This document shows positions 1-8,874 of a DNA stretch of 64,000 bases, piece after piece (position 1 is the stretch's first letter; every line of letters begins with the position of its first letter). A model generated the notes under the pieces. It worked only from the letters and a program-made list of their open reading frames with translations. It was not told the origin of the DNA and did no database searches. This stretch comes from Hanleya hanleyi (lineage: Eukaryota > Mollusca > Polyplacophora > Lepidopleurida > Hanleyidae). The stretch is taken from positions 1 through 64,000 of the forward strand of contig JAVTVY010037335.1 of assembly GCA_036873755.1 (NCBI GenBank). The letters run 5' to 3'. The position numbers were made by a program, and so were the translations under genes.

Positions 1-535
1 CAATGTGAAGCCTATGTGAGGGGGCAACCGATGGGATGGATGTGGGGTAGGAATATCGTCATTCTGCGCATGCGCAATAGACAAAGTGTATGAAAATAGA
101 CGTTTTGGGATCTAGGGGAGCCGCCACTAGTGGGCCGATTGGATCGAGTGAGGTATCAATGTTAAGCCTAGGTGAGGGTGCATCTGATGGGGTGAGTGCG
201 GGGTTGAAATATCGTCACTCTGCGCATGCGCAGTGGACAAAGGGGTATGGAAATAGACGTTTTGGGGTCTAGGTGGGCCACTAGTGGGCCGATGGGATCG
301 AGTGAGGTATCCATGTGAAGCCTAGGTGAGGGGGCTAGACTAGGGTGTCGTTTCCATTCTGCTGCGCAGGTCACGTGGGTTGTGACGTCACTTCTGGGTT
401 TCACCTCCAAACCCAGAAGAGTTCCAATGTTCTCTTAGACGTCCGGATGTTCAACCCCCGGGGTTTTTCCCGGCCCGGCCCGGCCCGCCCCGGTCGCAGC
501 GCGAGCGCGCGTCATCACCGGCAGTGCGCGGATGA
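1..535. repeat. Left terminal repeat of Polinton element 1
   Basis: This GC-rich arm recurs as a reverse complement at 13,820-14,663, which marks it as one terminal inverted repeat of a large element. It holds two tandem subunits of about 156 bp, each with the palindrome TGCGCATGCGCA (65-76 and 221-232). Inward of these lie an E-box CACGTG (372-377), a CRE octamer TGACGTCA (383-390) and a run of CCCGG/GGCCC around 470-500. The element starts outside the window, so its outer terminus and target-site duplication cannot be seen. Long inverted repeats are usual for Polintons; the transcription-factor reading of the motifs is inference. Confidence 0.85.
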
Positions 536-540
536 ATTTC

Positions 541-580
541 GGGTCAAAAGGTCAAAGGTCACATCCAGGTCAAAAGGTCC
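541..580. promoter_or_regulatory. Cluster of AGGTCA half-sites
   Basis: Four AGGTCA or GGGTCA half-sites and one near match fall within 40 bp. At 549-561 two of them form a DR1 arrangement (AGGTCAAAGGTCA). DR1 is the classical spacing for RXR/HNF4-type nuclear receptors. The site lies just inside the left terminal repeat, and a similar motif occurs at 21,010-21,025. Function is inferred from the motif alone. The remaining DNA up to 825 shows no gene. Confidence 0.4.
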
Positions 581-825
581 AAGTTCTCCCTTTCGGCAAG
601 GTTCGGAGGAGACAATGTTGCGGCATCGATATACAGAGCTTGAACCCAAAAGGGGATTGTAAATTAACCTGGGAAGGATGGGCAGTTCCATTTGGACCAA
701 TCAGCGGTCAAGAAAAAGAGCCAATGAGCGATCGATAAAAGAACCAATGGACGGGTACTAGAATTTCGCTCACGTCTGCGCCTACATCCGGGTACTGGGA
801 TGCTTTCGCCTACGTCCGCGCCTAC

Positions 826-985
826 AGGGGGGCTTGTACATTGAAAGAACTGAAGCCCAGAACAGGGGGCTTGTACATTGAAAGAACTAAAGCCCAGAAC
901 AGTGGGCTTGTAAACTTAAGCCCAGAACAGGGGGCTTGAACATTGAAAGAACTTAAGCCCAGAACGGGGCTTGTACATTGAAACG
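826..985. repeat. Tandem repeat of about 37 bp
   Basis: Four to five imperfect units read GGGGCTTGTACATTGAAAGA followed by ACTTAAGCCCAGAACA. Each unit boundary can pair AAGCCC with GGGCTT across a short loop. The same array recurs at 19,190-19,350 inside a second Polinton left arm, so it belongs to the element and not to the host. It lies directly downstream of the 3' end of the protease gene, where a transcript end or hairpin could matter (inference). Confidence 0.8.
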
Positions 986-1021
986 ATGGGCGGCCCAGTC
1001 ATATACGAGTACATCGCGGTC

Positions 1022-1426
1022 CTAGGCCTTGGGATACTCGTCAAACATCTGTACGATGGTAGATAAGGGTCTTCCCCGGCATCGATGGTACAGGTAAAAC
1101 AAGCAATATTGTCCGCACACGCTACTGGTCAGGCTTTGCAATGTTTGACTGTTCCAACCCCACGTCTCTGTACCTTGATCCATGAAGTCTGTTAAATCGG
1201 GATGGAGGGGTGGCAGGCCGTACGGGTCAAAGTATTCGCCCTGCTGTTCTGTCAAGTACACGCCCACCCAATGTTCACCGGGCCGATCCATTGGGTCCGT
1301 GTTGAGAACGTATGCAGCAGGATACATACGGTCTAATGGGAACACATCTCGGGCGAACACCCCTTGAAAGACCATACGTGTCTCTGGGTCATTCTCCAGC
1401 ACGGTGGTTATCTGGTCTGTATCCAT
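1022..1426 (-). CDS. Polinton adenain-like cysteine protease (PRO)
   Basis: An intact ORF of 134 codons starts at the ATG at 1426. The order His, acidic residue, Cys expected for adenovirus-type (Ulp1-like) maturation proteases is visible: GEHWVGVYL carries the His, FDPYG the Asp, and SSVCGQYCLFYLY the nucleophile Cys. In adenoviruses and by inference in Polintons this enzyme cleaves capsid precursor proteins inside the particle. The start lies 1 nt past the stop of the MCP gene (TAACATG), which suggests one late transcript. The longer open frame reaching 1486 is rejected because it runs back into MCP sequence. It is about the usual short length for Polinton PRO and is one of the few undamaged genes here. 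Confidence 0.88.
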   Translation of the reverse strand: MDTDQITTVLENDPETRMVFQGVFARDVFPLDRMYPAAYVLNTDPMDRPGEHWVGVYLTEQQGEYFDPYGLPPLHPDLTDFMDQGTETWGWNSQTLQSLTSSVCGQYCLFYLYHRCRGRPLSTIVQMFDEYPKA

Positions 1427-1427
1427 G

Positions 1428-2737
1428 TTAGGTGGAGAAGTCACACAGGATGTTGCGGGCCTTGTCCACTTGAATGATGTTGTCAAACTCGGCGTAGCAG
1501 ATCACATTGACGGTGGTCCCCAAGGCTCGTGCAAAGTGGATTTCCCACCGTAAATTGCCTTGCTTGGCTAGGGCCAGCTGATGGTCGTTCTCTAAGGTGG
1601 GGGTCAGATCGAAACAGAACAACGTGTATCCGTTCGCGTAGTCCTCCCGGCTGATCAAATTCCCTTCGTCCTGGTTGATTTGACCGGTAGCTGTAAACAG
1701 GCTCTGATAGGCTCGAATGAAATTCCTGCGCCCAAAGTTCAGTGTTAAGGCCGTGGCTGGGACCTGTTGTCCATCCACATGCAGGGCCACAAAATTGATG
1801 CCGAAATGTTTAAAGTCAAACGGATTCTCTGGGTAGGCTCCGCTGAAACTGGTATTTTCCACACAGGCCAGGATCAATCGCTTGGGTAGTTCCCCTAGGA
1901 ACAGGTTTTTTTTGTTGGCGCTAATATTTCCAGCAGGCACAGAGAACACTTTGGTTTGTACACGTCGGATAGGGTACTGGGCTGGTTTTGTTTCCAAGGC
2001 TTTCATGTGTCCCAAATTGAACGGCTGGATTCGGTTTCACTTTTCGGACATACAGGACTGCGTCTTGGATAACAATCTTATAGTCAGCTGCATGCCCATC
2101 TACGTTAGTGGCCATCAAGGCGAAGGTCGGAGGCCCCCGTATCAGTCGGATTTTGATGGGGATCTTGTTCAAGAGGTACCGGTCTTGCATGAACATGTCT
2201 GCGTGTAGTCGACCCATGAGATCCACCGAGGCACCGTTCGCAGTGAAAGCCTTCCGTTTGTTATATCCCATTGTCCACCGTGTCCATGTGCTCGGGTGTG
2301 TCCTGGTAGAATAAAGCGGCTGTCAGCTGAGATTTTTTAGCCTCTCGGCCATACGACAACAGTGTCTCGATGTAGGCTCGATAGGGGTACGTGTTGGTCG
2401 AGTCACTGATGAGTTTGTCGCTGAGAAATATATCCACCTGTTGAAACATCGAGTGCAGCCAGAGATTCGTCAGGCCCACCGTTGCAGCTTGGGTGATTCT
2501 GGAGCCATCCCCATTGACGACCTTGGCTTTCACATACAAGTATGTATGGGCTAAATCCACATAGGCCGTATCCGCATTACTGATGGTGAACTCGATGGGC
2601 CCTGTTTCGTTGATCCTGGAGAGCGGGAGATGCTCCACCCATAATCCTTGTTCGGCACTGGTCTATGTGGGCGGCACGGTCCACAAATCAAATTCACTGT
2701 TGGTGGAGGGGCAGGACTCTGCGTGGATCAAGGACAT
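1428..2737 (-). pseudogene. Polinton major capsid protein, first copy (broken)
   Basis: The three frames covering this span match the double jelly-roll MCP of Polintons (the family often annotated as F54H12.2-like in animals). Recognisable stretches are FQQVDIFLSDKLIS and STNTYPYRAYIETLLSYG in the first half and a beta-rich second half. The expected ATG is at 2737. Breaks are a TAG at 2663-2665 about 24 codons in (shared with the second copy), a 2-bp loss near 2269 (the second copy has the extra CA), and a 1-nt gain near 2018. It is the only copy with the C-terminal half. Its role would be building the icosahedral shell. The break positions come from comparing copies and from family knowledge. 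Confidence 0.85.
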
Positions 2738-2832
2738 GTTTTAAGAAAAGATATCCTGGGTCTTCGATGTACGTCGTCGCTGGGTCGGTCGTCGACTGGT
2801 GCGTGGTTTCGGTGGGGCAGCTCTTTTATTCC

Positions 2833-3138
2833 CTACGGTGCTTTGGCCACCAAGACGCCTCCCGCTTCTTTGGCCCGCCGTTTCAAGGCTTCTTTGGGTG
2901 CCGTACCCCCCAAGACATCACCGGCCACTTGCAGTCCACTGCGTACCGCTTGTTTGCCGATTGCTTTTACCCCGCGCGTCACCAAGGGCAGGAACGTTTT
3001 GACGATGCTGCCGAGTATGTTCCCCAGCCCATGTCCTCGTTGCATGCGTGCACCGCTGAAGACCGGAAAGCCACCCCCGGCATGTTGGGCATAATAGTCC
3101 ATATAGCTGCGTGCATCGCACTCGTAAGGTACTTTCAT
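2833..3138 (-). CDS. Small pVI-like capsid accessory protein, first copy
   Basis: An intact ORF of 101 residues sits between penton and MCP genes. It has a Tyr/Gly-rich start (SYMDYYAQHAGGGFPVFSG), then RGHGLGNIL and an amphipathic Ala/Lys/Gly-rich helix region (TRGVKAIGKQAVRSGLQVAG). Polintons and adintoviruses encode such proteins in this position, compared in the literature to adenovirus pVI/pX, which are membrane-active or core proteins. The start overlaps the penton stop (TAATG). An AATAAA signal on the minus strand lies at about 2,825-2,832, just downstream of the stop, so the transcript may end there. Exact function is inferred. Confidence 0.7.
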   Translation of the reverse strand: MKVPYECDARSYMDYYAQHAGGGFPVFSGARMQRGHGLGNILGSIVKTFLPLVTRGVKAIGKQAVRSGLQVAGDVLGGTAPKEALKRRAKEAGGVLVAKAP

Positions 3139-3926
3139 TATGCAAAGTCGGGAGCACGTGCTTGTCGAAAATGAAGTGTCAGCACCACTTTTCCTCGTTC
3201 GAATGTCACCGGTCGTCCCGTGTCATCTCTTATATCCACCGTGATAGTGTTGATGTCGGTTTGTCGGACGGGCAGGTAGAGCATGTGGGTGAAACTGTGG
3301 GTGACTTGATCTCCATACGTCTTTTTAATGGGGACCACCCGTAACAGAGGTGTGTTGATATCGCCCATGATGTGGTTGTCCACCACGTCCGAGTAGACGT
3401 AGAGTCCGTACATACCCGACTTCATATCCATCGGGATCTCGCCTTGGTGGGCAGTGGGACCAGCGAACGTCTGTAGATCGAAACCCAGCATTTGCTGTAG
3501 GATAGGACTCAGTACGACACTCGCGTTGGCGGTGACGATAAGCTGTGCCTTGTCGTTGTGTGCGTTGTAATCGAAGTCCACGTGATTCTTGAAGGGAAAG
3601 GATTTGATGGGTTTTGAAGTATTCGTGACCTCCCGTAGAGCCTTATAATGCAACAGTCTTGTCAGCCCACCCATGAACTCCTTCGGGGTATCGTATTGGC
3701 CTTCGGGGAGGGTGAGTCGGGTGTTTTTGACTTCGTAGGTCACCTCGTACCACACTTCATTGGCTCGCACGTTGTACCACGAGTAAGGGTATTGGATATC
3801 CACGAGGCCACATTCCCATCGTCCAGGTAAATGCAACGGTTGCGGTAAGTGGGTGACGTACTTGGCCACGGTGTTGTCAGGAAACACATCCAGCGAACTG
3901 TTACTGGGAAGGGTGAGGTAAAACAT
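3138..3926 (-). CDS. Polinton penton-type minor capsid protein, first copy
   Basis: An intact ORF of 262 residues begins MFYLTLPSNSSLDVFPDN, then WECGLVDIQYPYSWYNV, the pattern of the single jelly-roll minor capsid (penton) proteins of Polintons. Further on are DNHIMGDINTPLLRVV and a C-terminal strand pair ending KVVLTLHFRQA. In the particle this protein would occupy five-fold vertices. It is the only complete penton ORF in the window; the duplicate at 6,732-7,518 and a relic at 51.8-52.4 kb are broken. The start is preceded by a CAG-rich leader (about 3,930-3,955). Confidence 0.85.
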   Translation of the reverse strand: MFYLTLPSNSSLDVFPDNTVAKYVTHLPQPLHLPGRWECGLVDIQYPYSWYNVRANEVWYEVTYEVKNTRLTLPEGQYDTPKEFMGGLTRLLHYKALREVTNTSKPIKSFPFKNHVDFDYNAHNDKAQLIVTANASVVLSPILQQMLGFDLQTFAGPTAHQGEIPMDMKSGMYGLYVYSDVVDNHIMGDINTPLLRVVPIKKTYGDQVTHSFTHMLYLPVRQTDINTITVDIRDDTGRPVTFERGKVVLTLHFRQARAPDFA

Positions 3927-3959
3927 GGCGACTGAGCTCTCCTGCTGCTGCTGTTGGTT

Positions 3960-4786
3960 TTAATAGGTGTTCCAGGCCTTGGGCGGTTGTGTCCGGCGTC
4001 GTGTTCGTCGCGGTGACTTGCTACGTGTCACGGCTCTGGAGATGTGGGGTGTCCTGATCGAGGGTGGTTTTTTAAAGGCCTGAAAAGAAGGTGCCCGTTG
4101 TTGTGGCGGTGTTTTGGGGGGGGTGACTCCGATTCCCATTCGGATTCCCAAGAGGGTAGTGGGCCACTCGGCGATTGCTGGGTTCGCTGCATAAAGGCCC
4201 AGCGGTGGGGGTTCCCCACCAATTCCTGTGGTACATGCATGTCTTTTAAGCCTTGAGCGAAGATCTCCCATCCTCGAGGATCCGTGTGCGACCTGCGTTG
4301 ACGCATCAGGTCATTCACTAAATCCGTCATGTGGGTGCCGGGAACCACCTGATTCTGTACCAGGAGTTCGCCTTTATCATTCCAAGTCATGTTAGGATTC
4401 TGTTTCATCCGTTGTAATACCAGGCCAGCTTGTTTCTTGAACGATGCAGGTACACTCTTCAGCGCTTCGTCTTCCACCCACTGTGGGGCTGTGGGGGCTA
4501 CCCCTGGTAATGGCGGCTGTTGGAGCGGTGCTGAGGTCGGCGGTCTGTCACGTGGTGGTGGTGGTGGTGGTGGGGGTGGGGTAGAGAGGGTTTTGTATTG
4601 GTCCATGAACGTCATGTACCGTTGAAGCGTCTCATTGTACCGTTGTACTTTCTCACTGTCGCTTAACCCCGGTCTCTGTAAGATCTGTTGCATCTCTCCA
4701 TCTAGGGTGTTTATGGTCTTCACCGTAGGTGGGACAGGGTAGGGCGATTGGAGGTTTTGAAGGAACCGTGGTTCGACGAGGACCAT
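3960..4786 (-). pseudogene. Proline-rich conserved Polinton protein, first copy (frameshifted)
   Basis: This is a conserved Polinton protein of unknown function (probably the one called PW). Features are a helical stretch (LDGEMQQILQRPGLSDSEKV), a nine-proline run, and a conserved core with NMTWNDKGELLVQNQVVPG and LVNDLMRQRR followed by GWEIFAQGL. The frame from 4,822 to 4,028 is open, but its first codon is GTG. The probable native ATG overlaps the stop of the upstream gene and is lost because the A-run near 4,786 is one base shorter than in the second copy. The tail is also shifted at a C-run near 4,120-4,130: a neighbouring frame to 3,960 reads a basic tail (SPRRTRRRTQPPKAW) that looks native. 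Confidence 0.7.
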
Positions 4787-4799
4787 TTTTTCGTGTGGT

Positions 4800-5145
4800 T
4801 CATTGTCGGCCGAAGAGTCCACCCAATACTGGACCCAACACGGAAGCGGCCAACGGTGCTAAGATGGCCCCGAGAAAGCCGCCTTTCTGTAACACCTTTT
4901 TTCTTTTGTGTTTGAGGGACCCGCTTCTGGACTAGGGTTCGGAGACCTGTCTTATGCTTGGCCAACTTGGTCTTCTGAGCCGAAGTCAGTGGTACGCTGC
5001 CTTTTAACAGGTTGTACCCGATCTCGCACAGACAGCGTACAAGGTCAGGGTCCGCACCGCGTACAATGGTTCGGACCAACTCGGGTGGGGCCGTCTTCAA
5101 TACACGGAGCGTCGGAGCGTGTTTCCGTACTCGCGCAGACATCAT
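4800..5145 (-). pseudogene. Small basic/hydrophobic Polinton protein, first copy (frameshifted)
   Basis: The N-terminal two thirds reads well (ELVRTIVRGADPDLVRCLCE, then KTGLRTLVQKRVPQTQKKK). A sixth T in the run at about 4,898-4,903 then throws the frame, so the Gly/Leu/Ala-rich C-terminus seen in the second copy is lost. The stop of the native frame (TGA at 4,800-4,802) overlaps the ATG of the next gene. A TATA-like ATAAAAAG lies roughly 30 nt upstream of the start at 5,145. See the intact copy at 8,378-8,719 for role. Confidence 0.75.
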
Positions 5146-5296
5146 GTACAACTAATGCCAGAACCCACAACTCTACCCTTTTTATCTACCTCAGAGAACA
5201 GAGACAAAGTCAACCATGCTGTGGTATTCATTCTTTTATTATCCCCATCATCAAACACACACTCCAGCTGGGGGAGCCACTGTGGGTGTGTTTACA

Positions 5297-5800
5297 TTAT
5301 TTTTGCATGTACACGTGGTGGGCCTCTCCGGGAAAGATGCCGGTCCGTAGTCGAAGGTGGTCGGGGGTGGTTTGCTTGAGGTCGAAGAGCATATACCCGT
5401 GCTGAGGGGTTGTGGCATCTTTAAAGGCTTCCAACGCAAACGGTGTGCGGCCGGGATATATCTGTCTCGCCAGGTGCAGCAGTTGAGTGGTATCTCTCGG
5501 GTTTTTGAAGACCACCAGGTAGTGGGCATTTAAGCTGATGTTCCGATGTTCTTTGTTTTTACTGAACAGATTCTGCACAATGTAGATGATGCTGAGCCGC
5601 CGATGGTGGCTGCCTTTGGTAAAGAGTTGGGTGACCCGCGCATCCGTCTCCGCCATGCGATCATCCAGAACCACCAAGGTGTCGGGTTCCAAATCGGCCA
5701 GGTTGGGTAGGCCTTCCACGAACGTGATGTGGGGCATTGCTGCATACGTTTCTTGCCATTCTCCGTAACACCACACGACTCGGGCAATGGGTGGGGTGAT
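5297..5800 (-). pseudogene. Packaging ATPase, C-terminal fragment (first copy)
   Basis: The frame contains RVVWCYGEWQETYAAMPHI, a Walker B strand (TLVVLDD at about 5,670-5,690) and the conserved tail LLHLARQIYPGRTPFALEAF. These match the FtsK/HerA-type (A32-like) packaging ATPase of Polintons, which would pump DNA into capsids. The Walker A segment is absent because the duplication join lies at 5,800; upstream codons are MCP DNA read in another frame. The open frame extends to an ATG at 5,860 and so encodes a chimeric start. An AATAAA signal follows the stop on the minus strand at about 5,231-5,237. Confidence 0.85.
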
Positions 5801-6326
5801 CCATGAGATCCACCGAGGCACCGTTCGCAGTGAAAGCCTTCCGTTTGTTATATCCCACATTGTCCACCGTGTCCATGTGCTCGGGTGTGTCCTGGTAGAA
5901 TAAAGCGGCTGTCAGCTGAGACTTTTTAGCCTCTCGGCCATGCGACAACAGGGTCTCGATGTAGGCTCGATAGGGGTACGTGTTGGTCGAGTCACTGATG
6001 AGTTTGTCGCTGAGAAAAATATCCACCTGTTGAAACATCGAGTGCAGCCAGAGATTCGTCGGACCCATCGTTGCAGCTTGGATGACTCTGGAGCCATCCC
6101 CATTGACGACCTTGGCTTTCACATACAAGTACGTATGGGCTAAATTCACATAGGCCGTATCCGCATTGCTGATGGTGAACTCGATGGGCCCTGTTTCGTT
6201 GATGCTGGAGAGCGGGAGATGCTCCACCCATAATCCTTGTTCGGCACTGGTCTATGTGGGCGGCACGGTCCACAAATCAAATTCACTGTTGGTGGAGGGA
6301 CAGGACTCTGCGTGGATCAAGGACAT
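5801..6326 (-). pseudogene. Major capsid protein, N-terminal fragment (second copy)
   Basis: This matches the first 160 or so codons of the MCP at 1,428-2,737, including FQQVDIFLSDKLIS and SQLTAALFYQDTPEHMDTV. It shares the early TAG (6,252-6,254) but lacks the 2-bp loss of the first copy, so its frame is open to the join at 5,801. There it runs into ATPase DNA in the wrong frame (out to about 5,661). It could only make a truncated jelly-roll with an unrelated tail. Confidence 0.85.
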
Positions 6327-6477
6327 GTTTAAGAAAAGATATCCTGGGTCTTCGATGTGCGTCGTCGCTGGGTCGGTCGTCGACTGGTGCGTGGTTTCGG
6401 TGGGGCAGCTCTTTTATTCCCTACGGTGCGTTGTGCTTTGGCCACCAAGACGCCTCCCGCTTCTTTAGCCCGCCGTT

Positions 6478-6732
6478 TCAAGGCTTCTTTGGGTGCCGTA
6501 CCCCCAAGACATCACCGGCCACTTGCAGTCCACTGCGTACCGCTTGTTTGCCGATTGCTTTCACCCCCCGCGTCACCAAGGGCAGGAACGTTTTCACAAT
6601 GCTGCCGAGTATGTTCCCCAGTCCATGTCCTCGTTGCATGCGTGCACCGCTGAAGACCGGAAAGCCACCCCCGGCCTGTTGGGCATAATAGTCGGTATAG
6701 CTGCGTGCATCGCACTCGTAAGGTACTTTCAT
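6478..6732 (-). pseudogene. pVI-like protein, second copy (C-terminal frameshift)
   Basis: Identical in plan to the gene at 2,833-3,138. A C-run near 6,500 has five instead of six Cs, which replaces the last 24 or so residues with a short out-of-frame end (VRHPKKP). The Tyr/Gly-rich start and the amphipathic segment are retained. Confidence 0.7.
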
Positions 6733-7518
6733 TATGCAAAGTGGGGAGCACGTGCTTGTCGAAAATGAAGTGTCAGCACCACTTTTCCTCGTTCGAATGT
6801 CACCGGTCGTCCCGTGTCATCTCTTATATCCACCGTGATAGTGTTGATGTGGGTTTGTCGTACGGGTAGGTAGAGCATGTGGGTGAAACTGTGGGTGACT
6901 TGATCTCCATACGTCTTTTTAATGGGCACCACCCGTAACAGAGGTGTTGATATCGCCCACGATGTGGTTGTCCACCACGTCCGAGTAGACGTAGAGTCCG
7001 TACATACCCGACTTCATATCCATCGGGATCTCGCCTTGGTGGGCGGTGGGACCAGCGAACGTCTGTAGATCGAAACCCAGCATTTGCTGTAGGATAGAAC
7101 TCAGTACGACGCTCGCGTTGGCGGTGACGATAAGCTGTGCCTTGTCGTTGCGTGCGTTGTAATCGAAGTCCACGTGATTCTTGAAGGGAAAGGCTTTGAT
7201 GGGTTTTGATGTATTCGTGACCTCCCGTAGAGCCTTATAATGCAACAGTCTTGTCAGCCCACCCATGAACTCCTTGGGGGTATCGTATTGGCCTTCGGGG
7301 AGGGTGAGTCGGGTGTTTTTGCTTTCGTAGGTCACCTCCTACCACACTTCATTGGCTCGCACGTTGTACCACGAGTAAGGGTATTGGATATCCACGAGGC
7401 CACATTCCCATCGTCCAGGTAAATACAACGGTTGCGGTAACTGGGTGACGTACTTGGCCACGGTGTTGTCAGGAAACACATCCAGCGAACTGTTACTGGG
7501 TAGGGTGAGGTAAAACAT
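6732..7518 (-). pseudogene. Penton-type minor capsid protein, second copy (broken)
   Basis: Same protein as 3,138-3,926. A TAC to TAG change at about 7,336-7,341 stops it after NVRANEVW, and a 2-bp loss near 6,945 (GGTGTTGAT versus GGTGTGTTGAT) shifts the frame before the last 60 residues. An extra in-frame ATG four codons upstream (7,530) is unique to this copy. Confidence 0.82.
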
Positions 7519-7551
7519 GGCGACTGACATGTCCTGCTGCTGCTGTTGGTT

Positions 7552-8381
7552 TCAATAGGCCTTGGGCGGTTGTGTCCGGCGTCGTGTTCGTCGCGGTGAC
7601 TTGCTACGTATCACGGCTCTGGAGATGTGGGGTGTCCTGATCGAGGCTGGTTTTTTAAAGGCCTGAAAAGAAGATGCCCGTTGTGGTGGTGTTTAGGGGG
7701 GTGACTCCGGTTCCCACTCGGCTTCCCAAGGTTGTGGAGTCTGTCGTGGTGCACGACTCGGTGAGTCACGCTGCATAAAGGCCCAGCGGTGGGGGTTCCC
7801 CACCAATTCCTGTGGTACATGCATGTCTTTCAAGCCTTGAGCGAAGACCTCCCATCCTCGAGGATCCGCGTGCGACCTGCGTTGACGCATCAGGTCATTC
7901 ACTAAATCCGTCATGTGGGTGCCGGGAACCACCTGATTCTGTACCAGTAGTTCGCCTTTATCATTCCAAGTCATGTTAGGATTCTGTTTCATCCGTTGTA
8001 ATACCAGGCCAGCTTGTTTCTTGAACTATGCAGGTACACTCTTCAGCACTTCGTCTTCCACCCACTGTGGGGCTGTGGGTGCTACCCTGGTAATGGCGGC
8101 TGTTGGAGCGGTGCTGAGGTCGGCGGTGTGTCACGTGGTGGTGGTGGTGGTGGTGGGGTAGAGAAGGTTTTGTATTGGTCCATGAACGTCATGTACCGTT
8201 GAAGCGTCTCATTGTACCGTTGTACTTTCTCACTGTCGCTTAACACCGGTCTCTGTAAGATCTGTTGCATTTCTCCATCGAGGGTGTTTATGGTCTTCAC
8301 CGTAGGTGGGACAGGGTAGGCCGATTGGAGGTTTTGAAGGAACCGTGGTTCTACGAGGACCATTTTTTTCGTGTGGTTCAT
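7552..8381 (-). pseudogene. Proline-rich conserved Polinton protein, second copy (broken)
   Basis: This copy keeps the apparently native start: the ATG at 8,379-8,381 overlaps the TGA of the upstream gene (ATGA), giving MNHTKKMVLVEPRF. A 1-nt loss near 8,083 ends the first frame after the proline run, a TAG replaces Ser near 8,025, and a TAA precedes the basic tail near 7,695. The conserved core (NDLMRQRR, GWEVFAQGL) is still legible at 7,693-7,992. Confidence 0.75.
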
Positions 8382-8719
8382 TGTCGGCCGAAGATTCCAC
8401 CCAATACTGGACCCAACACGGAAGCGGCCAACGGTGCTAAGATGGCCCCGAGAAAGCCGCCTTTCTGTAACACCTTTTTCTTTTGTGTTTGAGGGACCCG
8501 CTTCTGGACTAGGGTTCGGAGATCTGTCTTGTGCTCGGCCAACTTGGTCTTCTGAGCCGGAGTCAGTGGTACGTTGCCTTTTAACAGGTTGTACCCGATC
8601 TCGCACAGACAGCGTACACGGTCAGGGTCCGCACCGCGTACAATGGTTCGGACCAACTCGGGTGGGGCCGTCTTCAATACACGGAGCGTGGGAGCGTGCT
8701 TCCGTACTCGCGCAGACAT
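8378..8719 (-). CDS. Small basic protein with hydrophobic Gly-rich C-terminus
   Basis: An intact ORF of about 113 residues. It begins MSARVRKHAPTLRVLKTAPP, has a Leu/Cys-rich helical middle (CLCEIGYNLLKGNVPLTPAQ), a basic stretch ending QTQKKK, and a hydrophobic tail with GGFLGAILAPLAASVLGP. Proteins of this shape are conserved in Polintons and adintoviruses and have been compared with adenovirus core/membrane-active peptides; that role is inference. The stop overlaps the next ATG (ATGA), implying co-transcription with the proline-rich protein. Other in-frame ATGs at 8,722 and 8,728 are possible starts. Confidence 0.72.
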   Translation of the reverse strand: MSARVRKHAPTLRVLKTAPPELVRTIVRGADPDRVRCLCEIGYNLLKGNVPLTPAQKTKLAEHKTDLRTLVQKRVPQTQKKKVLQKGGFLGAILAPLAASVLGPVLGGIFGRQ

Positions 8720-8874
8720 CATGTACAACGAATGCCAGAACCCACAACTCTGCCCTTTTTATCTACTTCAGAGAACAGAGACAAAGTCAACCATGCTGTG
8801 GTATTCATTCTTTTTATTATCTCCATCATCAAACACACACTCCAGCTGGGGGAGCAACTGTGGGTGTGTTTACA

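Larger units (their letters stand above)
2214..5800. repeat. Tandem duplication, first unit (3.59 kb)
   Basis: From CCATGAG at 2,214 to GGGGTGAT at 5,800 this block is repeated immediately at 5,801-9,377. The unit runs from inside MCP through pVI-like, penton, proline-rich and basic protein genes into the C-terminal part of the ATPase. At the 5,800/5,801 join the ATPase reading is cut 3' of its Walker A region and abuts mid-MCP sequence. Divergence is modest: about seven residue differences over roughly 120 aligned MCP residues, counted by eye, plus many 1-2 nt indels. Confidence 0.88.

Noticed and set aside
826..985. CRISPR array
   Set aside because: The units are contiguous tandem repeats without unique spacers, and the DNA is eukaryotic.
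2648..3174. Plus-strand ORFs of up to 169 codons across the MCP/pVI region
   Set aside because: They are antisense shadows of the recognised minus-strand capsid genes and recur at 6,166-6,768 only because of the duplication.
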